Assembly (NCBI GenBank): GCA_030770535.1
Contig: JASVEC010000004.1
Coordinates: 1,612,001 to 1,676,000, forward strand
Length of the DNA: 64,000 nucleotides
Origin: Batkoa obscura
Lineage: Eukaryota > Entomophthoromycota > Entomophthoromycetes > Entomophthorales > Batkoaceae
Direction of reading: 5' to 3'
How positions within the stretch are numbered: the first letter of the stretch is position 1; the number at the start of each line of letters is the position of its first letter. The notes under the pieces are model-generated. The model saw nothing but the letters and a program-made list of their open reading frames with translations, was not told where the DNA came from and did not search any database. Shown piece by piece: positions 24,277 through 35,898 of this stretch. Position numbers and translations under genes: made by a program.

Positions 24277-24758
24277 CTATTTCACGTTCGTAGTTAAAAT
24301 ACTTTTTTTACCACGACGATGGAAGGTCATAAATGAAGGGGCGTTATCCACCTGTTCGATTTTACTATAAAATAACAATAAGTTAAAGTTTGAAATAGGT
24401 TTGACTTTTTACATTTGTGGAGCATAATAACTGAGCATAATAGGTTTTAATGGAAGTGATAAATAGCATAGACTTATCATACATAGCAATAAGCTTATCA
24501 AGGACTCTAATATAATCTACAAAATTAATAAAAATTGATAGCAATCATGATATAAGTTACATCTGTAGGTAAGCTAGCTTCTACCTTTGAAGTCGCTTTC
24601 AAATAAGTTAAGTCTACAGAATCATTAATAGTGAAAATAAGCTGAAAATAAGCTGAAAGAAGTATCTTACGTTGTATGGAGGAGTACAATGAATGTATGA
24701 TTCCTATTAATCCTAGAACTAAAAATACTTTCCCTTGGTAGCCTAATGATTCTCTCAT
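24277..24758 (-). CDS. ER membrane protein complex subunit 5 (EMC5/MMGT family)
   Basis: Four exons, about 112 residues. Exon 1 encodes GKVFLVLGLIGIIHSLYSSI, the first membrane helix with the family's LHxxYSxxQ-like end. Splicing then gives HLTYLKATSKVEASLPTD, the conserved lumenal link. The second helix is ILESLISLLLCMISLCYL. The C-terminal exon ends APSFMTFHRRG plus a short basic tail, matching the FxxFxHRG end of EMC5. EMC inserts tail-anchored and multi-pass proteins into the ER membrane; older literature calls this family membrane magnesium transporters. The uninterrupted frame at 24525-24758 reads through the first two introns and is not the mature protein. Confidence 0.88.
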
Positions 24759-24983
24759 GATAGTAAATTTTATATTGATTGAATTTTGATTATTTATAAA
24801 AATGAATCACATTCTACAATTCAAAGTTGTAAATGTTTTGGGCAAAACAAAACTATTAAAATTTAAAAAAAAAAAAAATAATAATAATAAGTCAAGAAGA
24901 TAGAAAAAAGGAGCAAGCGCTCCTCTCCTTAATTAACATAAGTATACTATTCCACATTATTTTTTTGCTAATTTTACATCTAT

Positions 24984-25227
24984 TTAGCTTCTTTTTACTT
25001 GGTATATTGCTGATGACTTCCTAGTATTTAGTAATATTCCCATATCATTATCAAACACCAAAATCCATTTTATTGGCTTAGAATAGACAAATATTTCAAT
25101 AGAGACTTTGGGGCTTGACTGAATATTATTGGTTGATTTAATATTGAGTTTCTTTTCAATTTCAAAATTGAACTCTATTTTTTCAAGCTTTATTGATTGA
25201 CCTATAATTTTAATGTATATTAAATGT
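24984..25227 (-). CDS. Possible exon of an unrecognised gene
   Basis: An open frame on the minus strand of about 80 codons has unusually protein-like composition: GQSIKLEKIEFNFEIEKK, then VSIEIFVYSKPIKWILVF and a basic C-terminus ending YQVKRS. There is no initiator Met, and an intron acceptor (ATTATAG) lies just before GQSIK, so it would be a 3' exon. I could not find an in-frame first exon upstream. Alternating hydrophobic residues suggest beta strands. It could also be chance in this AT-rich gap. Confidence 0.35.
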
Positions 25228-25561
25228 TATTGGCAAAAGTTAAATATACCAAGACTCTATTTGAAAGTTTTATTTTTATTGTAACGCGTTTAAAATGATG
25301 CTATGTCATAATTGGTAAAATCATTAAATAAGTTGCCAATTGTTTCCAGTTATAGAAGTTTTGAATCAAGGATGAGTGAAGAAAGCTTTTAAATTTTCAA
25401 AAAAAGTTTTAATATAAAGCTCCCATAGGAAAATGTTTTAAATAGATGATTGGATTATGATGATATTCTAATTGAAATTAATAAGACAAAGATATAAAAG
25501 AAGCTTCATAAGAAAATTTGAAATTTTTTTATTTACTTTATAATTTTACAAATTTGATAAA

Positions 25562-25837
25562 ATGGCCAAAGCAACCAAAGCTACTCGTTGTAAGTATTAG
25601 AATTGAAAACTAGTTTCATTGGCTACTTCTATTTCAATATAATTTTTTTGCTTTAACAAGACTAATAGTATAATTATAGCATCCGGACCAAAGAAATTAT
25701 CTCCTTATAACAAGTTCATGAAGGACCAACTTCCAAAGTATAAGGCTAATAACCCAGGCAAAAACCACAAAGACGCCTTCAAGGCCGTTGCTCAGCTCTG
25801 GAAAGACTCTCCTGAAAACCCAAAAAACAAAGCCTAA
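25562..25837 (+). CDS. Small YABBY/HMG-box-like protein
   Basis: Two exons with an intron near 25590-25679. The protein is about 62 residues: a basic start MAKATKATR, then GPKKLSPYNKFMKDQLPKYK and HKDAFKAVAQLWKDSPENPK. The KLSPYNxFMKxxLPxxKxxNPGxxHKxAFKAxAxxW pattern is that of the short YABBY-like/HMG-box domain proteins common in fungi, presumed nuclear DNA-binding. Length is close to the domain alone. No other domain is present. Confidence 0.85.
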
Positions 25838-26878
25838 ATTTTACTCAAGGATAGCTAGAATCAAGAGCTTAAATTTTATTCATTCTTAGCTGTGTGTATA
25901 ATAAAGTTTAACTTATAATCTCAAGTTTGTGTTTAATAATCATTTTGTAACATCATAACGAGTAAAGTGTGGGATGCAAGTGTAAATATAAAGACAAAAA
26001 TAAAAGTGGTGGTTAAAGTAAAATATGTTTTATTATAGTAACAAAATAAATCTTTTCCTATCCTACCCTTAAAATAAAATGGGTGAAAAAGTAGTTCAGG
26101 TTGATATGAGTAAAGGATGGTCAATTAAAAAGATCACATTGAAGTCAAACTATAAAGCTAAATTTAGTATCACTTACATGCGTTTTTGAAAAATAGCAAA
26201 TAAAAGTTGAATGTACGAAATATTTTTACAAAAGATTTTGATTTAATATTTAATTAAAAAACAGTTAAATTTTAATTATAAATAAATTATCCTCATTATT
26301 TTAAAACCGTTTTTAAATTAACCTTATTAAAATAATATATCAAATAAAACATATTTTTATAAAAAATAAATGATTGCATAATTTATTAACATAATAAAAT
26401 AAGGTATTAATTAAACCATCACAGTGTATTTCACTATTAACGTATTCATTTACAATTCTAATGTATTATTGAGTCAATAAAATAAGCTCTACTCTAATTG
26501 TGTTTCTTTATTGAATCCAACACCCACTGTCACACTTTTACTTCTTTTTAATATATTCATTGAGTCTTTTAGTATAAACTATTATAGCTTGTTAAATACT
26601 TGTCGGTTCAAGGGTACTGATCAGTCCTTCCTCCTTTAAGGTCTCCCTTCTTTATCGATTTTGACTATCCTTGTAGTTTCTGTAGTATTTTCTACCCAAA
26701 TACAGTATCTCTGAGTAATCTTTTTAGATGGCAGTAGATCTTAATAAAAAAATTTCATAGATCTTTTCTTGCCCCTTCAGAAGAATTTTTTTTCAGTTTA
26801 GTGCTTAAATTGCGCCTTCTTTAGAAGAATTAGTTTCACTTTAAATTTATTCTGTTTATTTTAATTTTTACTAAAAAA

Positions 26879-26903
26879 AGAGTTGTCAGTACAAGACAAC
26901 TCT
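26879..26903. repeat. Perfect 9-bp hairpin
   Basis: AGAGTTGTC pairs with GACAACTCT around a 7-nt loop and is followed by TAGGC and an A-run. It is isolated and its function is unknown. It is not near a gene end. Confidence 0.6.
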
Positions 26904-27073
26904 AGGCTAAAAAAATAACTTCCATGGTTTATCTCTTTCACTCATATTCTGCTTTAAACTTAATCCCTCTATATATAAATGAGATAAATTATTTTATATA
27001 TAGTTATTTTATGTTATTTTAGTTTTTTATAAATATTTTTTGTAAATATAACTTATACTAGCTATAAAGTCAT

Positions 27074-27179
27074 ATATGGGGATGTATTTTTTTGTTTAAA
27101 ATTTTACTGACAATTCTTTCGCTCAAATAGCGCTTAAAAGATGAAAAAATAATGAAGCCAAAAAAAAACACCCCCATAT
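27074..27179 (-). mobile_element. MITE-A copy 5
   Basis: 106-bp copy starting ATATGGGGATGTATTTTTTT and ending ACACCCCCATAT. Confidence 0.87.
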
Positions 27180-27398
27180 ATTAATTATACTTCTATATAA
27201 TATCCTGATTAGATCTTATGACTTAATATGAATAAATTTTAAAGTACAAAAAGCCTAAATATAGCACCATATATCAGGTTTAACTAAAGGATAGTTTTAT
27301 AAACAAGTTTAAAGTAAAAGTTAACACTAATAAATAATCCTTTATAGTATCTGTCCAAAATATAAATACTAAAGAAAAAGTAAAAATTCAACTTTATA

Positions 27399-27504
27399 AT
27401 ATGGGGGTGTTTTTTTTGGGTTCATCACTTTTTCATCTTTTAAGCGCTATTTGAGCGAAAGAATTGTCAGTAAAAATTTTAAACACAAAAATACATCCCC
27501 ATAT
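27399..27504 (+). mobile_element. MITE-A copy 6
   Basis: 106-bp copy starting ATATGGGGGTG and ending ACATCCCCATAT, inverted relative to copy 5. Confidence 0.87.
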
Positions 27505-28049
27505 TTCACATTTTCAGAATATTATGTTGCCGTTATATTTCTGATTAGGAGAATGCTGCTTTTAATTTAAAAACTATGTTGTATTCATTTGTCACGATAT
27601 ACAGTGATGTCCCAATTAGTTAGTCTACAAAGTACAGTAGTAGCATTAAAGCTTTGAGCTATTTGCTTCTATTATAGCTTAATTATTTATACTGTGATTC
27701 TGCCTCACAGTAAAGATTATCTAGAGAAAGAGACATTAAGGAAACTTAGGGATTCTAATATAAGATAAAGCTAAAAAGACAATTATAATTAATGTGTCGT
27801 TGTGAAAAAAAGTTAGATATAAAAAACCAAAACTAAATGTCAGTAAAGGGTTGGTTTTTAATAGATTTTAAGCATAAAGGATCACTAGCGATTTGGATAT
27901 CACAGCTCTTTACTTTAAACATGCTAATTTGAACCTTTAATTTTTTGCTTGGATTTCAATCAAATCCCAATTTTGATAGGACAATAAGCTTATTAAATTC
28001 TAAGCAGTTTAAAACTAAAAAGCTAAATTATTTCTTTTTTTCAATTTTA

Positions 28050-31000
28050 ATGGACGAAGAGATACGCCAATTAGAGCACCTTTCGCTTGTGACAAAGGTC
28101 ACAACGGAGCTGAACAATCATATGGAAATAAACGATAGGAAAGTAGCAGAGTATATAATTCACATTCATGACCAATGTAAAACTTTGAAGGAGTTTAAAG
28201 AGAAACTTTCAGATTTACCACACCCTTTCCTTGAAAACTTGGATAGAATCATACTGACAATGAAACCAAAAGCAAGTAATAGCAATCCATCTGTCACCGC
28301 TTCATCTACTACTGGACCTTTGACAAACGATAAAGATGGTGAAAACGATTCTGACTTTGATTACGAACTGGATAGAAAGACTAGGATTTTTCCAGGATTA
28401 GCTGTACCTGATAAACCAATCACAGATTTAAATGCACTTCCTGACAATAAGCCTTCACTTGATTTTGAGGACGACTTTTCAGAACTTGAAAATTTAGCAC
28501 AAAACTATAAAACTTCAAATACCGAAATTAAAGAACCTGTAAAAGAAAACAGAAGAGTAGATGAAGAAGAAAGGGTTGACGTTGATAATCAATATTTGAG
28601 AGGGAGAAATAGGGAAAGATATGATGATAGAGATAGAAGAGGTAGGTATGATGATAGGGATAGAAGAGGTAAGTATGACGATCGGAATAGAAGAGACAGA
28701 TATTATGAAAGATCACGTTCCGGATCTCCACGTAACTCACGAAAATATAATAGTAGGGATAGTAGAGCATACAACCGTGAAGACAGACCTGTCCTTGATG
28801 AAGAGCCTATTCTTAGTAAAGTTTATGAAGGTATCATTACTAATATAAAGGATTTCGGAGCTTTTGTTTCTATACGAGGGATCAAAAAAAGAACAGAAGG
28901 ACTAATACATGTAAGTGCAATTCAGAGCTATGGGAGAATAAACCACCCTTCAGATCTACTTAGCCGGGATCAAAAAGTCAAAGTTAAAATAGTATCTATT
29001 TCAGGGAATAGGGTTGGATGCTCTATGAAAGATATTGACCAAACTACTGGTGCTGATCTTTCAGCCTCAACCAAAGTTAATACCGAAAACAGATATGAGT
29101 CTGTTCAGAGAAAGAGAGAAATCTTGGATTCACTCTCATCCAATAAAATGCCAGTTATTGATGATACACAAGATCGTCAAGTTGGTGTTAAACGTTTAAC
29201 TTCACCAGAAAGGTTCGAAATTAAGCAATTGATAGCTGCAGGCGTAATGGATCCTTCCGAGCTTCCTAATTATGATGAAGAAAACGGTGTTTTGGAGGAT
29301 GCCGAAGTAGAAGAAGAGGTAGATATAGAAATTAAAGATGAAGAGCCTGCTTTTCTTAAAGGACAAACTAAGATTTCTCTTGATCTTAGTCCTATTAAAG
29401 TTATCAAAGCACCTGACGGATCCCTTAATCGTGCAGCTATGGCTGGAACTACATTAGCTAAAGAAAGAAGAGAAATTAAGCAGCAACAGACTAATGCTGA
29501 ATTAGGATCGATGGCCAAAGATGTCAACTCGGCTTGGGCTGATCCTATGGCGCAACCCAATCAAAAGATTTTTGCACAAGATCTTAAAGGAACTGTTAAT
29601 AGTTTAAAAGCAAACGAGATGTCAGAATGGAAGAAATACACGCAAGGAAAAGCTACCACTTATGGTAAAATTACCAACCTTTCGATTCAAGAACAACGTA
29701 GAAGCTTACCAGTTTTTCAATTGAGAGACAATTTAATTCAAGCTATCGAAGAGAATCAAATTCTTATTGTAGTGGGAGATACTGGGTCGGGTAAAACTAC
29801 TCAAATGACGCAATATCTTTATGAAGAAGGGTTTGGTAAAAGAGGGATCATCGGGTGTACACAGCCTCGTCGTGTTGCTGCAATGTCTGTCGCAAAACGT
29901 GTTTCTGAAGAAATCGGATGTAGATTAGGTACCGAGGTAGGATATACTATTCGTTTTGAGGATTGTACTTCTCCAGAAACTTCAATAAAATACATGACTG
30001 ATGGTCTATTATTAAGAGAATGTTTAATGGACCCACTTTTGAGTAACTACTCTGTTATCATCCTTGACGAAGCACATGAACGTGGTATCAATACAGATGT
30101 TTTATTTGGTTTACTTAAAAAAGCAGCACTTAAACGCTCAGACCTTAAGTTAATTATCACATCAGCCACTTTAGATGCTGAAAAGTTCTCCACTTATTTC
30201 TTTAAATGTCCTATTTTCACAATTCCTGGAAGAACCTTTGATGTTGAAATTCTTTACACAAAAGAGCCGGAATCGGATTACCTTGATGCATCCCTTGTTA
30301 CTGTCATGCAAATCCATCTTTCTGAACCACCAGGTGATGTCTTGCTTTTCTTAACTGGTAAAGAAGAAATTGATACAGCAGCCGAAGTTCTCTTTGAAAG
30401 ATTAAAAGCTTTAGGATCCTCAGTTCCAGAACTCATTATTCTACCAGTTTATAGTGCATTGCCAAGTGAAATGCAATCCCGCATTTTTGACCCTGCACCA
30501 CCTGGAAGTCGTAAAGTGGTTATTGCAACAAATATTGCAGAAACATCTATCACTATTGATGGTATTTATTATGTTGTTGACCCAGGGTTTGTTAAACAGA
30601 ATGCTTATGATCCAAAGCTTGGTATGGATTCTTTGATTGTTACACCTATTTCTCAAGCTCAAGCACGCCAGAGATCAGGACGTGCTGGGAGAACTGGGCC
30701 AGGCAAGGCCTATCGCCTTTATACTGAGTCAGCATTTAGAAATGAAATGCTTCCTACTAGCGTGCCTGAAATACAACGTACAAATTTAGCCAATACTGTC
30801 TTAACTTTAAAAGCTATGGGTGTAAATGATCTTCTTCATTTTGATTTTATGGATCCTCCACCAGTACAAACTTTAATTACGGCTTTAGAGCAGTTGTATG
30901 CCTTAGGGGCTTTAGATAATGAAGGCCTTTTAACTAGACTTGGTAGGAAAATGGCTGAGTTTCCGTTGGAGCCACCGTTATGCAAAATGCTTATCTTATC

Positions 31001-31694
31001 TGTTGATTTAGGGTGTAGCGAAGAGATCCTTACTATTGTTGCAATGCTGAATGTACAAACGGTATTTTATCGTCCTAAAGAAAAACAAACTCAGGCGGAT
31101 TCTAAAAAAGCGAAATTTCATCAACCTGAAGGAGATCATCTTACTTTATTAACCGTTTTTAATGCATGGATGAATCATAAACGTTCTGCGCCATGGTGTG
31201 CTGAAAACTTTATACAACATCGTAGTATGAATCGAGCACTTGACGTTAAAAAGCAATTGGTTGGTATTATGGATCGTTATAAACAAGACATTGTATCATG
31301 TGGTAGAAATTTAAATAGGGTAAGAAGAGCAATATGTGGAGGATTTTTTAGACATGCAGCTAAAAAGGATCCACAAGAAGGATATAAAACACTTGTGGAA
31401 GGCACCCCGGTTTATATCCATCCTAGCTCAGCATTGTTTAATAAGAATCCAGAATGGGTTATCTACCATGAATTGTTACTAACCACTAAAGAATATATGC
31501 GAGAAGTTACAGCTATTGAACCTAAATGGTTGGTAGAAGCAGCCCCTACCTTTTTTAAGATTGCGGATGCGCATACTTTGTCTAAACGTAAACGTCAAGA
31601 AAAGATTGAACCATTGTTCAACAAGTATGAAAATCCTAATGAATGGCGTCTTTCTAGGATTAAAACAGCTACTAGAGCTTCTCAAACTTTTTAG
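28050..31694 (+). CDS. PRP22/DHX8-type DEAH-box splicing helicase
   Basis: Intronless, about 1,214 residues. It remodels the spliceosome and releases mature mRNA in the nucleus. I chose the Met at 28050 ([20 protein letters not shown]) because DHX8 proteins start just before this helix; the frame stays open further upstream but is not family-like. Order: N-terminal helical region; acidic linker; an Arg/Asp-rich stretch of [13 protein letters not shown] repeats ending [10 protein letters not shown] (about residues 190-245); an S1 RNA-binding domain ([19 protein letters not shown], about 255-330); RecA cores with [10 protein letters not shown] (about 576), DEAHERG (about 672), SATLDAEKF and [11 protein letters not shown] (about 874); then winged-helix, ratchet and OB domains. 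The S1 domain separates PRP22 from PRP2/16/43. It is the largest single-exon gene in the window. Confidence 0.96.
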   Translation: MDEEIRQLEHLSLVTKVTTELNNHMEINDRKVAEYIIHIHDQCKTLKEFKEKLSDLPHPFLENLDRIILTMKPKASNSNPSVTASSTTGPLTNDKDGENDSDFDYELDRKTRIFPGLAVPDKPITDLNALPDNKPSLDFEDDFSELENLAQNYKTSNTEIKEPVKENRRVDEEERVDVDNQYLRGRNRERYDDRDRRGRYDDRDRRGKYDDRNRRDRYYERSRSGSPRNSRKYNSRDSRAYNREDRPVLDEEPILSKVYEGIITNIKDFGAFVSIRGIKKRTEGLIHVSAIQSYGRINHPSDLLSRDQKVKVKIVSISGNRVGCSMKDIDQTTGADLSASTKVNTENRYESVQRKREILDSLSSNKMPVIDDTQDRQVGVKRLTSPERFEIKQLIAAGVMDPSELPNYDEENGVLEDAEVEEEVDIEIKDEEPAFLKGQTKISLDLSPIKVIKAPDGSLNRAAMAGTTLAKERREIKQQQTNAELGSMAKDVNSAWADPMAQPNQKIFAQDLKGTVNSLKANEMSEWKKYTQGKATTYGKITNLSIQEQRRSLPVFQLRDNLIQAIEENQILIVVGDTGSGKTTQMTQYLYEEGFGKRGIIGCTQPRRVAAMSVAKRVSEEIGCRLGTEVGYTIRFEDCTSPETSIKYMTDGLLLRECLMDPLLSNYSVIILDEAHERGINTDVLFGLLKKAALKRSDLKLIITSATLDAEKFSTYFFKCPIFTIPGRTFDVEILYTKEPESDYLDASLVTVMQIHLSEPPGDVLLFLTGKEEIDTAAEVLFERLKALGSSVPELIILPVYSALPSEMQSRIFDPAPPGSRKVVIATNIAETSITIDGIYYVVDPGFVKQNAYDPKLGMDSLIVTPISQAQARQRSGRAGRTGPGKAYRLYTESAFRNEMLPTSVPEIQRTNLANTVLTLKAMGVNDLLHFDFMDPPPVQTLITALEQLYALGALDNEGLLTRLGRKMAEFPLEPPLCKMLILSVDLGCSEEILTIVAMLNVQTVFYRPKEKQTQADSKKAKFHQPEGDHLTLLTVFNAWMNHKRSAPWCAENFIQHRSMNRALDVKKQLVGIMDRYKQDIVSCGRNLNRVRRAICGGFFRHAAKKDPQEGYKTLVEGTPVYIHPSSALFNKNPEWVIYHELLLTTKEYMREVTAIEPKWLVEAAPTFFKIADAHTLSKRKRQEKIEPLFNKYENPNEWRLSRIKTATRASQTF

Positions 31695-31711
31695 AGGACT
31701 AGTAATTTTAA

Positions 31712-31818
31712 ATATGGGAATGTATTTTTTTGTTTAAGAATTTTACTAACACGTTTTCCGCTCAAATAGCACCTAAAAAATGGAAAAAGTAATGAAACCA
31801 AAAAAAACATCCTCATAT
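31712..31818 (-). mobile_element. MITE-A copy 7
   Basis: 107-bp copy starting ATATGGGAATGTATTTTTTT and ending ACATCCTCATAT. It begins only 18 bp after the PRP22-like stop codon, so it probably lies in the 3' UTR or terminator region of that gene. Confidence 0.87.
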
Positions 31819-32042
31819 AGCATTTATTTTTTAATAAAGATAAGTTATAAATCCAATTTTAATTCTTTAACAAATATTTTATAATTAAAAGACAAAATTT
31901 GAAAAAGGAATAGAAATGCATTAATTTTAATTTAAAGTTTATAAACTTACGAATTTAGAACTACAGGAAAAGCAGCTAAAGTGAGGGGCAGAGTAATAAA
32001 CATAAAAGGAAGAGGGACAGAATCAAATACAATATCTAAACT

Positions 32043-33537
32043 TTAATTTCTACTTTTTTTTCTCCCACATAATCGAGCAACTAGTCTGATAAAATTTATC
32101 TTAGCTTCTTCTTTACTCATTTCTGTTTATTTTAGATTAAATAAAAATTATTAAAATGTATTGTAATTTTACCTCTCAGGTTATACCATTCTCCCCATTT
32201 TTCTAATGCACAGTAATCTAGCTCATTTGGCGTTCCTACAAAGATAGATAAATTCAGGCCTGAGGATAAAAATAAATAGCAAAAACTCACTTGTTGTATT
32301 TTGACCAATAGTAGCTTGTTGATAGTAGGCATACATTTCAACTACTGCTCTATCATCGTTTGTTATTAGTCGTTTACGCGCTTCAATAGCTGCCATAAAG
32401 TCACCCTATTGTTATAATTTAAAAAGAAAATAGATTTATGTACCATTTTTTACTTACTTCTAAATCCCTGATGGGTGCATCATTTGAACTAGGCACCCTT
32501 GTTAACTTAATTCCTCCATTTTGTGTATTATTTGTTTTATTTTCTTTATCCAATCCTAAAGTACTCATAGACCTAAGTGGAAATTTATTCTGAGGACTGG
32601 ATGTACCTAAAGACTTCATCCGTACTAACTTTGGGGCTTTGTTTTGATAAGTATTTTTACTACTACTTAGTTGGTTTAAATTAATATTCATATTCATTTC
32701 ATTTTTATTCACTAAATTGCTTTTTAAGTACATCCTTTCTTTTTGATCATTTTCTTCCAAGCTATTGTTGTCTATAGCCCTTTTTATAGCTCTTTTACCT
32801 GGATTAAGCATATTGTTTTCTTTTTTCTCACTAGACTCAATCTCAAATTGCTCCTTTTTTTCGCTTGATGTAGCTTCGATTTCACCATTTTCATCGTTTG
32901 ATTTAATTTCAATTTGTGCTTTTTTGTAAATTTGTGGCGATTCGCCTTTATCATTTACCAATTTACTTCCATTTAAATTAGTACCTTGATCATCCATATG
33001 CTCTATTTTTGAACTAGATGCTTCCCTCACGTCTAAAGTTTTAGCACTATCAACTTCACCTTCTTTTGGGTGACTTCCATTTATACTTGGACCTTGGACT
33101 AAATCTATTTGATCAGCTTCTTCTGTAATGTCTTTCATTTTGTTTTCTTTTGTTTGATTCTCACTAGTATTTAAATCTTGGTTCAAGTTATCTTTTAGTC
33201 TTTGCTCTATAGAATTAGGTTCATTGTCCTCTTCCACTTGACTTGTTTTTATATTTGAGCCTTGACTTAACTCCTTTTGTGAGCTTTTTTCTGTATCAGT
33301 ACTATCCTTCTCTTCCTCTGTTTGCTTTTTGATTATAGTTTGATCTTGATTTAGGGTATTTTGTACATTTTGGTCTGTACTCATACCTTGGAATGCAGCA
33401 TCCCGATTCAAACCCCTTTCATATTTTTTGTCATTAGTTATTATGGGTGCGTTTTCCTATTATTTTCTGCTTTAATCCTTGTTTAGTCAGTTCTAAGTTT
33501 ACCTTACCTTTTTATCCATTGAATTTGTAATCTCCAT
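32043..33537 (-). CDS. Acyl-CoA-binding-domain protein with long disordered N-terminus
   Basis: Five exons. The first encodes MEITNSMDKK. The second, large exon (near 32460-33463) encodes about 330 residues rich in Gln, Asn, Glu, Ser and Lys with no domain (for example NQDQTIIKKQTEEEKDS). Three small 3' exons encode an acyl-CoA-binding fold: FMAAIEARKRLITNDDRAVV, MYAYYQQATIGQNTT, then ALEKWGEWYNLREMSKEEAK and INFIRLVARL. The YxxYxQATxG and KWxxW elements are the ACBP core that holds the CoA and acyl chain. Most ACBPs carry the domain at the N-terminus or alone; here it closes the protein. It lies 235 bp downstream of tafazzin on the same strand. Cell location is unclear, with no signal or membrane segment. 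Confidence 0.82.
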
Positions 33538-33771
33538 AGCTTAAAAAAGGTATTTTTTTTGCTTTCAAATTATATTAGAAAGTGAGTGAGTTCTAAATAA
33601 TCTAAAAACCTAAACTTGAATGCTTAAAATAAGTCACTCTTAAATAATAATTATCACAAATTTATAACATTTAAAAGAAATATAACAATAAAATACAGCC
33701 TATAAACCAAAACGGATTGATACATTATACGTTTTATTAATTTTAAATACTCTTTTGTATACTAAAAAATA

Positions 33772-34843
33772 TTATTTGAAATAAGTTTCAACATTATTTT
33801 GTTTCATCCAATCTAAGGTGTCATTCTTTATAACCTCAAGTTTTTGCTGCAGTATCTTTGTTATATAAGATCGAGCAGCGTCCTCACCACCAGCTTTAGC
33901 GAGTCTTATGTATTCTAAATCGTCTTCTAGCAACTTATTAACATATATTGGGTCCCCAATAGTCACGACTAAGCTTTTAAATGGCCTTGGAAGTTTTATT
34001 TCATTTAATGGCAAGATACCAACCATTCCTAAATACAAATTAGGCTGAATACAACTATATCTGAAATATGAATTACCAGAATGATAAATTGGTAATACAA
34101 TCAACTCCTTTTTCGTTTCTTGAATCAAACGCCCAATGCCCCACTTAAACCCTAAAAGCTCTTTACCTTGATTCACTTTGCCTTCTGGATAAATATTAAT
34201 CCATTTACCATCATTCAGCAGCTTTATTGACGCCTCAATCGCTGGCTGATAAATACTAATAAAATTGAAATTATTTTATGAAAAATACTACAATAAATTC
34301 ATACCCATCTCCTCTAACCGTAGGAATAATCTGCCCAGCTTCAAAAAACGTATTGTAAACAGGGTTTTTAAAAATGATTTCTCTAGCAGCTAAAGACCAG
34401 CGCATTAAATTTGGATTTAATAAAATACGCTGAGGTAAGCAGCCCCAAAGTAAAGGATCATCTAAAGTTGATGCATGGTTTTGGTATGTTATCAAAGCTT
34501 GATCTTTTGTTCTACCTTCGATAAAGTGAAGTAAAGCTTCATAGTTTCTTATATGTATCTTTTTGCTTAAAAATTTCAAGTAAAATTTACTTAGATTGCC
34601 TACAAGACCACTGGCTAATTGTCTTAATAGATACGGGCTTTGCAAATTGATTTTATGTGGGGTAGGCTGAGCATGTTTATATTTGTAAAAATTGGGGGCC
34701 TCAATTTCAAACATGTCTACTAATTTTTTGGCTTTAGTTGTGTTTGCTCTAATTAGTTCTAAGCTATAATTTCTAGGTCGTTGTATACATCTTCGTATTA
34801 TCATTCTGGTTAAAAAATTACAATTTATAATTGAGTTTATCAA
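33772..34843 (-). CDS. Tafazzin-like mitochondrial lysophospholipid acyltransferase
   Basis: Two exons with the intron near 34256-34304, about 340 residues. Tafazzin remodels the acyl chains of cardiolipin by CoA-independent transacylation in mitochondrial membranes. The catalytic HX4D box is NHASTLDDPLLWG. The family motif REIIFKNPVYNTFFEAGQII is followed by PTVRGDG, then IYPEGKVNQ as motif III. An Arg-rich N-terminus (RMIIRRCIQRPRNYS) fits mitochondrial import. The exon junction G-GT restores VRGDGIYQPAIEASIKLL. Start at the first Met of the frame; a downstream Met is possible. A broken or missing copy would be expected to alter cardiolipin, but this one looks intact. Confidence 0.93.
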
Positions 34844-35312
34844 TTTTTATTTCTTCGAAAAATCAACCAACCATTATTAATAAATTCTACATATGGATTA
34901 TTGCTTTAATTTACTTATGATGAAATTTTGCGTCAAATCAAAATTTGCATATAAAGCAAAATTACCATTTGGGCACGTATTTTTGCTTAAAATTCTACCA
35001 ACGCTTTTTCCACTTAGCAACGCCAAAAAATGGAAATATAATTGAAACCTAAAAGATATCACATTTGTATATCGAATTAATAATCTAAAAAGAAATTTAG
35101 TATACCAGAGTTGTTCTCGAAGTAATAACTGTTAGATTATTATTGGAACAGATTGAGCTATTATGAATAGTATAGGCAGGATGATATAACATATGAAACT
35201 TATTTGTAACAAATAGGCATATTAATAAAATCACTAAAAACTATAAGAGACAAATCATAAAAAGATTTCAATATATTTATTTGATAAAATAGTATTGAGA
35301 GCTTACAGCCTG
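34844..35312. other. Intergenic with a decayed MITE-A copy
   Basis: About 470 bp between tafazzin and the first C2 gene. It holds a diverged copy of MITE-A at 34967-35070 (entered separately). Nothing else recognised. Confidence 0.5.
34967..35070 (-). mobile_element. MITE-A copy 8, decayed
   Basis: Recognisable but clearly older copy. It retains GTATTTTTGCTTAAAATTCT, a CCAACGCTTTTTCCACTTAG-like core and AAAAATGGAAATATAATTGA, with poorly kept ends. Confidence 0.65.
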
Positions 35313-35678
35313 TTAACGATTAAATTGTAATTGTAAAAGAATTTCACCGCTATTTTTGGCCCCCATTGAGATTGGGTACCAATTTTCAACGTAACCAAGA
35401 TTCATAACACCTAAAGCTGGGATCTTAATGGAGCCAATCAAATCATCTTTAATTCTATCGTAGTCCCAAACATCAACATGGATCTCATCATTTTGATTGA
35501 ATTGGAAGTTAAAAGTTTCATTCCAGCGAGCATTCTTTCCGGCATTAGCAATAGTCTTGGTTTTTTCTTTTTTACCTCCTACTTTAATAATGGTGTAAGC
35601 ATCGTTCTTTCCAAACAAACCATCACGGTTTGCTAGTCCACGGGCTTCTACTACAGTGACTCGAAGGTTTCCTGACAT
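35313..35678 (-). CDS. Single C2-domain protein (tandem paralogue 1)
   Basis: Intronless, about 121 residues, essentially one C2 domain. The start is MSGNLRVTVVEARGLANRDG; the frame continues upstream, but the extra residues are not C2-like. Calcium-loop aspartates are kept: DGLFGKNDAY in loop 1 and WDYDRIKDDLIG in loop 3. The C-terminus reads ENWYPISMGAKNSGEILLQL. Such small C2 proteins bind membrane phospholipid, often with calcium. It lies about 220 bp downstream of the stop of a close paralogue on the same strand, so the pair arose by tandem duplication. Confidence 0.88.
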   Translation of the reverse strand: MSGNLRVTVVEARGLANRDGLFGKNDAYTIIKVGGKKEKTKTIANAGKNARWNETFNFQFNQNDEIHVDVWDYDRIKDDLIGSIKIPALGVMNLGYVENWYPISMGAKNSGEILLQLQFNR

Positions 35679-35898
35679 GCTTAAAAGATAATAAAGATCA
35701 ACCACCAATTTTTCAATTTTATAGTACGTCACATTGTGGCTTAGCCAATCATCTTAAATTACTTTCAAACTTTTTAAGCCTTAATATCAAAAGATAAAAA
35801 TATAAAAGAGAATAAAAATTCATTAAATAACAATACAAATTTATTAAACTTATCTAGTTCAATAGCATAAACTGATTGGTTTATTAATATAAGAATTG

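Larger units (their letters stand above)
25838..28049. other. Gene-free region with two MITE copies and a hairpin
   Basis: About 2.2 kb without a supported gene before the splicing helicase. It holds MITE-A copies 5 and 6 in opposite orientation about 220 bp apart, plus a perfect hairpin at 26879-26903. The remainder is AT-rich. Confidence 0.5.

Noticed and set aside
27945-28049. Upstream Met as start of the PRP22-like protein
   Set aside because: The 35 extra residues have no counterpart in DHX8 proteins, whose N-terminus matches from [12 protein letters not shown].
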